This document shows positions 22,066 to 32,486 of a stretch of 64,000 nucleotides of DNA, one piece after another. The translations under genes were made by a program, and so were the position numbers. Source of the DNA: Plantago ovata (Eukaryota > Streptophyta > Magnoliopsida > Lamiales > Plantaginaceae); NCBI GenBank assembly GCA_028274465.1, contig CM051458.1, positions 28,160,692 to 28,224,691 on the forward strand, given 5' to 3'. How positions within the stretch are numbered: the stretch's first letter is position 1; the number at the start of each line of letters is the position of its first letter. The notes below the pieces were generated by a model that saw only the letters and a list, made by a program, of their open reading frames with translations, had not been told where the DNA came from and did no database searches.

Positions 22066-22077
22066 GCTCTGATACCA
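22066..22077 (-). other. Primer-binding site of the Sirevirus-like element
   Basis: Reads TGGTATCAGAGC on the minus strand, the consensus PBS complementary to initiator-Met tRNA. It lies two bases inside the LTR edge at 22080 and about 90 bp from the first gag codons. Confidence 0.85.
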
Positions 22078-22079
22078 CT

Positions 22080-23610
22080 TGTTGGTCCCTTTAAACAACA
22101 AGAAAAGACTAGAGGGGGGGGGGTGAATAGTCTTTTCAAACTTTCGTCGTTTAAAACTTTCTCAGCAAGTACTTATTACTTTTCAGTAATGAGTTTGCTG
22201 GTACTTAACTTTCTCAGCAAGCGTAAGTTACTTTTCAGTAGCTTGGTTTGCTGATACTTAAAATCAGAGAGCGGAAGTCTTTGATACAATAAGTGCTCTT
22301 TCAGTAAGTAAAGGTTTCAGCAAGTGATGTGAGTGACTGTGTACAAACAGATATGATTTGCTGAAAACTAAATACAGTAAGTAAATCACACAAACACTTT
22401 TATAGTGGTATCTGAGAGTGGCGTAATCTCTCAACTAATCCACTTTGTCCTTTCTTAGGACTGAATCCACTAAGATATGATTGAGGTTCCTTACAATCTC
22501 CTATCTAGAGCGATTCAACAGAAACCAAAGCACACTTGCTTTGTCTCCAACCTAATCTAGAGAACGTAACCTTGTTCTCCACCAAACTTGGTACTTTTAA
22601 TCAGCAAAACTATGCTCGATTAAGTTCCCCCTGAATATCACGCCTGAAAGGGTGTATTTTCAATTAGAGAGTTTTGGGGTGAGATGACTTAATTATAACT
22701 TATTCAGTTACAACAAGTAATCTAAGAAACACAACTTTGAATACTTTGCAGTAAACAAGTTTGAATGTTTCTGGTGTCAAGACTTGTTCTTGTTCGAAAG
22801 AAAGAACATTTAACTAATTTCTTAGCCGAGTTTGTTCTACTTCTTCACAAGTAGCTTTTTCAAGCTTTAAGTCTTGGAACGGATCAATGGCAGTAAGAAT
22901 GTTTGAAGGTATGTGAGTTTAAGCACAAGTGAGAGTTTGATCACGTTGTTGACACACTTCAACTCTTCGCCAGATGACCTCTATTTATAGTTCAAGTAAG
23001 GAGCCGTTTGAATTTTAAATTCCAAGGCTTTTGATCCTTAAGATGTCACTATCTTGCTTTTGTACTTTCAGCAGCGTCCTTGTTTGTCTTCTAGTCTTCA
23101 TGTCCTTTGCGTGCAAGCTTTGCATTTAATGCATATTTGAATAGAATTCAAACAGTAACATTGGAGCGCAAAATCAAGTACTTTCAGCAAGAGGTCACAT
23201 ATGTTCCATCAGCAAGTGGTTAGTCTCAGTTTCAGCAAGCATAACCTACTCTGTTTTTCAGATTTTCACTTATGCAATGCTGTTGCTGAAGTTTCCACTT
23301 TCTGAGCAACACGTGCCTTTGTAGATACCAGTCTTTCAGCAATCTTCAAGTCTTCAGATCTTCAATAATCTTCAAGTCTTCAGATCTTCAATAATCTTCA
23401 AGATTCTGAGCGGTTTCTAAATGCTTCAATAGTTTGTTTGTAAAAACAAAGTACATCGTCAGCAAATGCTTCAATAGGTTATTTTCTTTTCAGAAAATAA
23501 GATACATCATAAGCTACAACATCAATAAGTTATTTTCTTTTCAGAAAATAAAATACATCATACGCTAAAGAAATAACTTAACTAGCACCTAATCTAAGTC
23601 TTCAGCAAAC
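22080..23610 (-). repeat. Probable 5' LTR of the Sirevirus-like element
   Basis: The inner edge is clear: plus-strand TGTTGGTCCC next to the PBS. A 9-10-G run at 22116-22125 followed by GTGAATAGTC lies just inside it. A minus-strand TATA box CTATAAATAG is at 22990-22981. The U3 contains tandem repeats: a ~26-bp unit (CTTCAAGTCTTCAGATCTTC) at about 23338-23400 and a ~55-bp unit with TTATTTTCTTTTCAGAAAATAA at about 23425-23580. The words CAGCAAG and TTGCTGA recur throughout. The outer end is uncertain by a few hundred bases. Confidence 0.55.
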
Positions 23611-23842
23611 GTTCCTCTTTTACAATGTCCTTAAAATTCTAAATTCCTATGGACCTTAAGAGCACTAGTTACTGGACTTTCCTTAATTTAGCATGGTTAA
23701 TTGCTCATAAAAAATTACAAGTTTCCTAACATCCTGTAATAACATGAGCGCTTGCTCTGAGCAGTTGCATCGTTGTATGTTACATCAAGATCGCCAAGAC
23801 AACCCTACGAAGCAAATAGCAATCACATGACCAACTGGAGTA

Positions 23843-24431
23843 TTAAACACACAAGCAGTCTCTCATTTTAATTGACACAGGGCTATTCCATTTAACATGT
23901 AATATTACCTTGAATTGTTTAAGCGGCTCGGTAGTGCATTCTGAAATGATGGGTTCCGGTTTTACAAGAAGCTTATCGTGCATTTGTAGTACAACCTTTA
24001 GGACCTCATGGAAATACGTACTGATTGTGTGCCCTGACCTCATAAATGAAAGCATGTTTAACTTGTTTTTTCATGTGGTGGCCAATTATGATGAGGAAGC
24101 TTGCGACCTTCTCTTCAATTGTAACCCATTGGCCTCCTTTTAATCCAGCACCCATATGCAGGAGGTTGCACAACTCGCGGAAACACCGCCTGTCCATTCT
24201 CAGAACATTCTTGCAGTTAACATCATTCTCATAGCATATCCTCTTAATATAATGCCACTGCAGGGGTTGTTTCGCAGTCAGACTATACTTAATGGGGCCC
24301 AATCCTACACACCTTCCTGGTCGGACACGAGTGACATAATACCACAGCAAAATCATTACCATAACAACTCTCCTCACGTAAGAACGCCTAACTGAATCGT
24401 CATTCTGATCCATCATAAAATATTCCGGCAA
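23843..24431 (-). pseudogene. PIF/Harbinger-type transposase relic (N-terminal part, ALP1-like)
   Basis: On the minus strand, 24431-24006 includes NVLRMDRRCFRELCNLLHMG followed by GGQWVTIEEKVASFLIIIGH, the helical N-terminal domain of plant Harbinger transposases and ALP1-like proteins. The protein continues in another frame (24055 to about 23905): FMRSGHTISTYFHEVLKVVL then KPEPI. A frameshift therefore lies near 24035-24055. The frame reaches KQFK followed by GTAATATT, a plausible 5' splice site at the place where many relatives begin GCLGALDG. The DDE catalytic part is absent, presumably lost where the Sirevirus-like element begins. The mRNA leader seems to lie in 24432-25060. Alternative: a domesticated gene fragment. 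Confidence 0.75.
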
Positions 24432-25345
24432 CCCAACGTAAGAACCCCTTGTACTAGCATAATGGTATTTCAGAGCATTGGTTAACGAAACATAAACTTA
24501 CAATAAACACCTTTAACAAAATCAGTGAGTAGGAATTCCACATACAACTACACTCTCACAGCAAGCACACAAGTCCAATAATAAAAAAAAAAAAATCACA
24601 ATAACCAAATGAAGCGTGCCTTAAAAATTTGGAATTGAACACATGAACATCAGATGGAACCATCCCAGCACACAAAATGTTCCCTTTCATTCAAAGTGAG
24701 CATGAGAAGCCAGGCATTAAGTATCAATGAAATTATTACATGTGTGCTTAAACAGAACAGATCTAACAGCAAAACCCACAACAAGGTAGACATATAAGGT
24801 GTGCTATTTGAAGCACATCAATTAACAGTCGAAGTTGGATAACTCACCGACTGCGATGTCAGACAGGATTCGAAACACCCAATTCGACGGATTGCAACTG
24901 TACCCACACCTACAAATCAACTACCATCTCTGATTACTTTCAATCGACAATAACATAGCAAGCACAAACAAGAAATCTTACCGGCAATTGGAAACCCGGG
25001 TTCGAACGACACTTCAATCAGAAAATCGGAAAAAATGGCGCAGCTGGAGGTGAAGAACCCTAGATTTGTGTATTTGTTGGAATGAGAGAAAAGGGGGGAA
25101 ACGATGTTTTATTTTGGGGGGGGGGGAAATCTTGATGTAATTATTTGCTCCTGAAAGGTTAATCTGGGAACAAATTTTTTGATTTCATGGGCAAAATTGG
25201 AACCCGAAATATGGGCAAGATTTCTAATTTAAAATTCCTCCCCCGAGGAATTCTAAATAGGAAATGTTGGGACAAAATCTCCCAACCAAAATACATTTCC
25301 GGTTCGCGAAATTCTTCCTTTTCCTAGAGAACCAAAGAGCCCGGA
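24432..25345 (-). other. 5' flank of the Harbinger relic
   Basis: No gene. Minus-strand sequence has splice-like blocks (for example GCCGGTAAG near 24985 and TTTGTAG near 24910), fitting a spliced 5' leader. A run of 11 G ends near 25127, and a 12-A run sits near 24584-24595. Near 25319-25342 the minus strand reads GGGCTCTTTGGTTCTCTAGG, which resembles a Harbinger terminal inverted repeat; the matching end was not found, so this is tentative. Confidence 0.4.
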
Positions 25346-26200
25346 AACTTACTCATTTTACTCACTCAGCCTCCATCTTCGGTCATCTCCCATTCCTACG
25401 GTTTGTTCGATGCTAATGCTAGTCCAGTGTCATGGACTACTCCTCTTCATTCTACTATCCTTACTAATCTAATCGAAAAATGAATCCCTCTCCTCATTTA
25501 GTTTCTCATCTAATCGACCCTCCTGCCACTTTGATGGATCGCCAATCTTCTATTTTGAAAGTGATTTTCTTTTCGTTTCTTCTTGGCCCGTTGACTGAGA
25601 TCGATCTATTGACCTGAAAAGGATACGGATTATGAGTGTTTGACACGGTATGGTAGTACGTGCGATCGCTTGGTTGTGCAAATCTTCAGCACCGTTTTCA
25701 GATCTCTCGACGGAGCCGCCGTGCGCAGAGTTCGCCACCAGATCTAGCGGTTGCTATCATTGACTTGCTGCTCTATATTCTTGTTCTTCTCTCCCATTTG
25801 CTTCAATTCTCTTATTTTTGTAGCACTGGTTCATGTTTGTATCTAGATTATAGTTTGATTTGTTGATCTTGAGATTCAGCCATGGTAAATTTGAGAGAAT
25901 TGTTAGGTCAATGATGTGCAAATGAAAAAGAAAAAATAAAAAACAATGTAAATTCGGATTAAACGGTTTGGTTGGGATCAATCCGAATCCTATCCGAACT
26001 TTCGGATCGGATCAATCCGAATCCGATCCGAACTTTCGGATTGGGTTTCGGGTTTACAGATTTTGAGAATTTCGGATAGGATCATTCCTATATGAAAGTA
26101 CTTACAGGCAATAACTTGTATACACAAACGTATGCAACAAGAAGTGAAGGGATTTGTACATGATCGATGCAGGCATGTGGCAATTATTAAGTTGGAGGAA
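25346..26200. other. Spacer without a recognised gene
   Basis: Only short frames without recognisable content. At 25976-26060 the words TCCGAATCC, CCGAACTTTCGGAT and GATCGGATCAATCCGA repeat, forming a small CCGAA/TTCGG-rich repeat block of the kind often found at transposon ends. Nothing else is supported. Confidence 0.5.
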
Positions 26201-26305
26201 ATTCATTGTTGAATGGTATTTAAAGTGGTGACGTGCTGCGGAAGGATAATATCTTTGATTATATTCCCTATATATACACTACTGTAAAATAAAACTTGGA
26301 GGATA

Positions 26306-26737
26306 TCAATAGTGAGGAGGATATCCCAACCATTGGTAGTTGCAGGGACCGTACATGCATGTCCACGCATCAGGATCTCTATTGTCCGAAAGATCCGGGA
26401 ACCTCTCGGACCCTTCCTGATCATAATTAGCAGACGACGACGATGACATTTGTCTGTTCAACTTGAACTTCTTACGCTCAGCTGCGATAAACTCATCCGC
26501 CTCATCATTGGTGTCGTCCACCTCTTGATCATATACGGGTGTCGTGCCACCACCATACCTGGCATTGTTCCAGAACTTGTTGTGTCTAACGGGTTCCGGA
26601 GATTTAGGAGGAGGAAGTGTAGGAAGTTTGTCCATGATATGCAGCCTGTGTTCGAGCTCGTAGAGCTGGAAGGCGTCACGGGGTCTATGATGTGCTTTGC
26701 CATGGGACTTGTGATCTTGGTGCTTTGTTTTCTCCAT
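26306..26737 (-). CDS. Small host protein, DUF761-like C-terminal motif (tentative)
   Basis: An uninterrupted 143-codon frame starts at ATG 26737, the first ATG after a TATA box 60-70 bp upstream, in a good context (GAAATGGAG). The protein has a basic His/Lys-rich N-terminus (MEKTKHQDHKSHGKAHH), a Pro-rich segment (KLPTLPPPKSPEPV), an acidic stretch, then DEADEFIAAERKKFKLNRQ, a Ser run and a Trp/Tyr/Pro tail. The DEADEFI...KKFKL part resembles the short conserved motif of plant DUF761 ('cotton fibre protein') family members, so a small, possibly stress-related plant protein is likely; the molecular role is unknown. No signal peptide or membrane segment. It is the only intact non-transposon coding region I see, though it sits between transposons. 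Confidence 0.65.
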   Translation of the reverse strand: MEKTKHQDHKSHGKAHHRPRDAFQLYELEHRLHIMDKLPTLPPPKSPEPVRHNKFWNNARYGGGTTPVYDQEVDDTNDEADEFIAAERKKFKLNRQMSSSSSANYDQEGSERFPDLSDNRDPDAWTCMYGPCNYQWLGYPPHY

Positions 26738-26797
26738 TTCTTTTTTAATTTTTCAGTTGTATATGTGCGTTGTTTGTTAAGGATAATGTTTGAGCTT

Positions 26798-26809
26798 GAT
26801 TTATATACT
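26798..26809 (-). promoter_or_regulatory. TATA box of the 26306-26737 gene
   Basis: Minus strand AGTATATAAATC, 61-72 bp upstream of the ATG, predicts a leader of about 30-40 nt. The downstream leader is A-rich, as usual in plant genes. Confidence 0.6.
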
Positions 26810-26869
26810 ACTAGTAGGAAGCTAATTAGATTTGATAAGAAGGTATTAGATTCTCCTTGTAGTTAAGCT

Positions 26870-27764
26870 AGCTAAGTAAATATAATCTCTCAATATATTC
26901 TAATTACTTTTTAAAGAATATATATATGGTATAGCGTGATCAATAGGTGGAAAGTGTCTTCGATTCTTGGCTAGCTGCATGTGTATGTTTCGTAGAGTTT
27001 CATGAATCTCAGACAAATCTATATTCGATCAAGATAGGCTTTTAGTTTTGATATAGTTATCATAGCTGAGCGTGACGTGGGTTATAATAAAAAGTAAGTA
27101 AAACCCTCGGGTGGGTTGCAAAAACACTCAAACTGTATTGTGTGGGTTGCAAAAATGTGCTGGCGGATGGCGGGTGGTTAAAAATATCCAACTCGATAGA
27201 AATCACACTCGATTATCAAACAAACTAGAAGTACGAAGTGCAAAATGTAAGCAATCGATACAATATCCACCAATAGAACATATCCAAAATGAAAATAAGT
27301 TTTAAACATAGAGATTACAATAGTCTTTGAATTGGAATAAACAAACAACATTACAAAAGCTCTCCTCGAAACTTCATGCTCACATCCAATCGGCAAACTC
27401 AAAATAGTAATAAACATTAAGAAAAAAGTTATATACTATGAAAAACTTAATATTAAGTAGTAATAAATATATATAAGAAACTTATATACTATGGCAGGTT
27501 GGGGAGGGGTGGGTGATGGCGGTTTGCAACTGTCAAGCCGCTATCCACCCGATCCGTCGTGGGTTAAACATTTTTCAATCGCGGATGGCATAACACGAAG
27601 TAAGACGTTGCAGGCGGGTTAGAGGCGGACGGTTTGTGCGGGTGGGTCGGGCAGGTGGATTTTAAGCTCAACCCTAGTAGTAGTTACCACCACTTACCAA
27701 AACAAAAGGAACTCTTGCATATAGACCGCTTATTAGAGTCATTTATTACATTTGAATCTCTGTT
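26870..27764. repeat. Spacer with a GC-skewed dispersed-repeat relic
   Basis: No gene. From about 27095 to 27680 the sequence has GGGTGGGTTGC, GGCGGATGGCGGGTGG and GTGCGGGTGGGTCGGGC blocks separated by AT-rich DNA and ends near AAGCTCAACCCTAGTAGTAG. This pattern is common in decayed DNA-transposon or retrotransposon ends in plants, but I could not find clean inverted repeats or a TSD. Confidence 0.4.
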
Positions 27765-27769
27765 AGATC
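27765..27769. repeat. Target-site duplication AGATC, left copy (copia B)
   Basis: AGATC precedes the LTR edge TGTAAGAAAA at 27770 and recurs at 33945-33949 after the opposite LTR edge CACTATCA. A perfect 5-bp match at both outer ends shows that copia B inserted as one element and lost its internal parts later. Confidence 0.9.
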
Positions 27770-29312
27770 TGTAAGAAAATACGGTCAGAGTTACCCCTAG
27801 GGTACGCAGCGGAATTTCAAAAATTTTCTTAACATACAAGTTAATTGATTATGTATATGCCGTATATATGTAAACACGTCAATTAGAAGACTAACCTTGC
27901 TTCCAAAGCAGCTTCCAAGTCTTCGTAATAATCCTGTGTATCTTCTCCTTCGTCGAAGTCGAAGAAATCTGCAATACTCTGATTATCTGCAAGACAATAA
28001 GAGTTAGTTTCCAGCTCCTAGAACCTCAACTTTGGTATCCACGGATGAACAACCTATCAGAAAGAATGCTAGGATATTCTTTGTGTGACCAAGAAGATGG
28101 GGCGGCGATTCCTCCGGTAGGTGGCGCGCGCGTGGCTTTGGTGAGGTAGGGGAGAGCTTTTTATTTTCTCTAAGAAAACTGGATAGAATAATTCTCTAAG
28201 AATTGATTGTTCAGAATCATCAAAAAGCTCTCTAATAGTCTACTATATATAGTAGTCAATAGAAGCCTAAACCATAAGCAATTAGACTTCATAAAGGAAT
28301 AAGAATCTAATTCTTATCGCAGTAGGAAACCAATTTCAAATCTAGATTCATTCTCAATCAAATTAAAACTCAATCAGGAAAATCTAACTTATCCCTTAGA
28401 CTTCTAATAGAGGAAGGAGTCGAACTCCTTCCCCTACTCCATCTCGCGCGCGCGCGCGTTCTGAGGGTGTTAGGTGGGTCTCGATTTTGGGACCCACTTA
28501 TAGTTCTAAGGCAATTCAAACTCCAAGTAGATTTTGTCCATATGCATATGTTAATTCTAAATTAACATATCCTTACAAATCAAACCTCTATTACATTTCC
28601 AAAATATAATCTTTAATTGTATTTACATAAAATACAATTAATTAGTCAATTCAATTAATAATTCCAAATCATTAATTGAACCACTAAATATTATAATTAA
28701 TTCCAAATCAATTATAATCCATCAATCACAATTAATTCCAAATTAATTGCGATTCCATCTTCAAGGATATTCGGATAAGCTGAATCACCACACAGTGTGA
28801 CCCATAGGGCCTCATTGTATTAAGCAAGTCCTAGACTAGGCAAAATGGAATTCCTAGACGGTTCCATTTGCAATATTAATACATGAGGACGTTTGAGAGG
28901 TTTCTCAAAGCAAACCCTTTCGTTGCGAATCCTGTTGCGCTCAACGCGGCGATGGTAACGTCCCTTCATCTGACTTGCTCGAATGTATCTAGGATCGATG
29001 AAGTGTCTATCCCAATAATACATCCACGGGCGTCTTCAGTGAGTTGCATGGTGAATCCAATATCTATTATGACCATTATAATAATATTGATACGCTGGCC
29101 AGAGGTTTTACCAATCACAACTATGAACGACTATGAGCAGTGCTCTCCTGTGCTACACGTGAGAGATGAATCCTTCACAGAATCACTTATCATCCCCATT
29201 TGTATGTAGCCATAATCCTGGATCGTGTCTTAGGTCAACTGCTTATTCAGAGCTGACATCGACGGGTCCACCAAGGATATGGGGCAACAAATGTGATGAT
29301 AATTCCTGTAAG
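27770..29312 (-). repeat. 3' LTR of copia B (truncated on its inner side)
   Basis: Collinear with other family LTRs from the TTTTCTTACA end. It contains the exon-like module (about 27897-27989), the TATA region (28243-28252) and the 67-codon frame (29023 to 28820). It stops after GATAATTCCTGTAAGT, then jumps to the end of RNase H through a TCC overlap. Confidence 0.85.
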
Positions 29313-29323
29313 TCCCACTTGGA

Positions 29324-32300
29324 CTAGAGCCATTCAACTTTATGGCTATTTCCCAGATTAGCATAATGTCTTAAGTGGACTTCCACTGATAAGACCTTGG
29401 TGAAAGGATCTGCCACATTGTCCGTGGTAGAGACACGTTCTATACTAACTTCTCCTCTATCAATAATCTCACGTATAACGTGATACTTTCTAAGTACATG
29501 TTTGTTCTTGTTTGTAGATCTAGGCTCCTTAGCTTGAACGACAGCGCCCGTATTGTCCCAATAAGTCGTTATTGGACTAGGAGCAGGAACACCCCTCAAT
29601 TCCTTCAAGAATTTTGAAATTCAGACAGCTTCTTTCGAAGCTTCTGATCCAGCAATGTACTCGGCTTCTGTGGATGAGTCAGCAATCGTGGCTTGCTCAG
29701 AACTCTTCCAACAGATAGCTCCTCCGTTCAATTTGAATACGTATCCTGTCTGTGACTCAAAGTCATCAGGATCTGATTCAAATCCAGCGTCGACATTACC
29801 AGACATCTTTAATTCTAGTTCTCCACCAAACACCAAGAACATTTAGTTAGTCCGTCGAAGGTACTTAAGAATGTTCTTTACAGCAGTCCAGTGAGGTACT
29901 CCTGGATTCTGTTGGTGTCGATAAGTGACACTAAGCGCATATGCCACATCGGGCCTTGTGCAATTCATTGCATATATTATAGACCCTACTGCCGAAGCAT
30001 AGGGCACACGACTCATTGCATTTCTTTCTTCATCAGTTTTAGGACCATCCTTAACTGATAAGACAATCCCATGCCTAGCTGGGAGAAAGCCTCTCTTTGA
30101 GTCGTCCATCTTATAACGCTTCAGTATTTTGTCGATGTAGGTGGACTGTGTCAATCCTAACATCCTCTTTGATCTATCTCTATAGATCTTGATCCCTAGG
30201 ATGTAGTTCGCTTCACCCAAGTCCTTCATTGAGAAGGTACTTGATAACCAAACTTTAGTCTCTTCTAGCATAGAGACATTGTTTCCCATGATCAAAATGT
30301 CATCAACATAGATGATCATGAAAACGACTCCCTTGTCGCTGTGCCTAGTGTAGACACAGGGATCTTCCTTGCTTCTGATGAAGTCAAACGATTTGACAGC
30401 TTCATCAAAGCGGATATTCCAGCTCCTAAACGCTTGCTTTAGCCTATAGATGGATCTATGTTATTTGCATACAGCAGTTGGCCTGGTTTTACTAATAAAA
30501 CCTTCCGGCTGTACCATATAGACCTCTTCCTCAAGGTTGCCATTGAGGAAGGTAGTCTTTACATCCATCTGCCCGATCTCATAATCATAGTAGGCAGCTA
30601 TCGCAAGTAGAATTCGAATGGACTTCAATTTTTGCTACCGGTGAAAAGGTTTTATCGTAATCGATGCCATATCTTTGCGTGTAGCCTTTCGCCACAAGTC
30701 TAGTCTTGTGCGTTTGTACCTTGCCATCGGCATCTGTCTTTCGTTGAAAGACCCATTTGCACCCAATAGGTCTAACCCATTGGGGCACGTCTACCAAGTT
30801 CCAAACTTGGTTCAGGTACATGGAGTCCATTTCCAATTCCATGGCCTCTTGCCATTTGTCTGAGTCAATATCAATTATTGCCTCTTTGTAGGTCTCGGGA
30901 TCTTCCCGATCTGATAAGCCGACATCAAGTTCACTGATGTCTTCTATCATAGAGCTTTGCTTCTGAGGTCCTTTTAGGATCCTCTTCGACCTACGGAGCT
31001 CGACTAGTTCTGGTGCTTTTCTTTTCTGGCTTCGTGTAACACGAACATTATCAATGGGCACTGATGCTGCTGGTTGCGCCACGCGACCCTGTTCTATAGC
31101 GGGAGGCTGCTCTTGTGCAACTCGTTGCACAGTTTGATTGACAACGGGTTCTATTGGTGTGGTTTCAACTGTTGATCTAATCACAGGACTCCCACTGACT
31201 ATGACATGCCTAGCAAGTGTCATATCATTACCCTTGTCTGCTTCGAAAGCTCCCACTGAACTTGAGTCCAAATCAGAAGATTTAGAGAACTCATGTTCGC
31301 GCGTGTCAATGTCTTGAATTTCTTCAAGTTCTATCATGTCATCTAACCTCTCTTCTTCGAGGTATTCTTCTTCTAAAAACTTAACGTTTCTAGATACTAT
31401 CACCTTGTGATCTTCAGCATGATAGAATTCATAGCCTCTCGTCTGACGAGAATAGCCTATGAAATATACTTTGACACCCTTTGCATCTACCTTATCAGTG
31501 AGCATCAGTTTGACTATCACAAGACAGCCCCAAGGTCTAAGATAGCCCAGTGAGGGCTTCTTTCCCTTCCATAACTCATAAGGAGTTTTCTCCACTGATT
31601 TAGATGGTACACGGTTCAGAATGTAGATTGCAGTTTGTAGCGCATATCCCCATAGATATTTTGGAAGAGTCGAGAATCCAATCATTGATCTCACCATGTC
31701 TAACAGGGTTCACTTCCTTCTCTCAGACACACCATTTAACTGTGGTGTTCCAGGAGGAGTCCATTGTGATTGAATTCCATTTTCCTTCAAGTAGTCGATA
31801 AATTCTTCACTAAGGTATTCACCTCCTCGATCTGATCGAAGAGTGACTACCTTTAGGTTCAATTCATTCTCGACCTCATTCCTAAACTCCTTGAATTTCC
31901 CAAAGGTCTCGGATTTATTCTTCATAAGATAAATATATCCATACCTTGAGAAATCGTTAGTAAAGGTAATGAAGTAAGGATAACCCCACGCGCATGGACT
32001 TTAAAAGGTCCACATACATCGGTATGTATGAGCTCTAAGCAGCGAGTGGCACGAACACCTTGTCCAGCAAAAGGTTTGTTCGTCATCTTACCGTTAACAC
32101 ATGATTCGCACGTACCATATGATTCAAAATCAAATGGTTCTAAGTAGTCCAACTTCCTTAGTCTTTGAATCCGTGTTTCATTGATATGGCCTAGCCGACA
32201 ATGCCATAGATAAGATGGATTATTCTTCCTACTTGAAGACGGTTGTTTGTTATGTAATTGAAATAAAGGTAGACTACTTTGCAATATATATAAACCATTC

Positions 32301-32484
32301 ACTAAGCGAGCTTTTCCATAATACTGGTCATTTAACGAAAAATAACAAGTATTATTAGCAAAGGAAAAAACCCCAATTGTCCAACAATGGAATGGAAATC
32401 ATATTTCTCACAATGGATGGAACAAAATAAACGTTATCAAGTTCCAAACATTGTCCTGAAGGTAAATCTATCTTGCAGCGTCCA
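29324..32484 (-). pseudogene. Copia B pol pseudogene (protease tail to RNase H)
   Basis: Minus strand: protease tail and GAG-pre-integrase (32302 to 31922, WHCRLGH), integrase (31925 to 31585, RSDRGGEY, NGVSERR), linker with an R/K-rich patch, RT N-terminus (to about 30630), RT palm (30319 to 29843, YVDDILIMG) and RNase H (29842 to 29324). Breaks against copia C: a frameshift near 31985; TGA after SERRK near 31710; an extra T near 30630; TAA near 30463 in the [10 protein letters not shown] motif; TAA at 29845-29843; TGA at 29623-29621. In RNase H a Cys before DNTGAV is Trp. Gag and the protease active site are deleted. Confidence 0.9.
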
Positions 32485-32486
32485 AT

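Larger units (their letters stand above)
15438..23610 (-). mobile_element. Decayed Sirevirus-like Ty1/copia element
   Basis: Minus strand, in order: LTR-like region (about 23610 to 22080), PBS (22077 to 22066), gag with long coiled-coil and Lys-rich tail (21977 to 19550), protease/integrase (19544 to 18555), RT (18621 to 17050), RNase H (16990 to 16521), a hairpin-rich 3' segment (16510 to 16100) and a partial LTR running into the gap. The long gag, the GAGGGGGG-GTGAATAG box just inside the LTR and the extra sequence after pol suggest the Sirevirus lineage; that placement is inferred. The two LTR-like ends do not look alike, so the element may be a chimera. Outer boundaries are approximate. 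Confidence 0.75.

Noticed and set aside
28441..28459. CGCGCGCG tract in LTRs as a Z-DNA or regulatory site
   Set aside because: It is a short dinucleotide repeat of differing length in each LTR copy, likely slippage.
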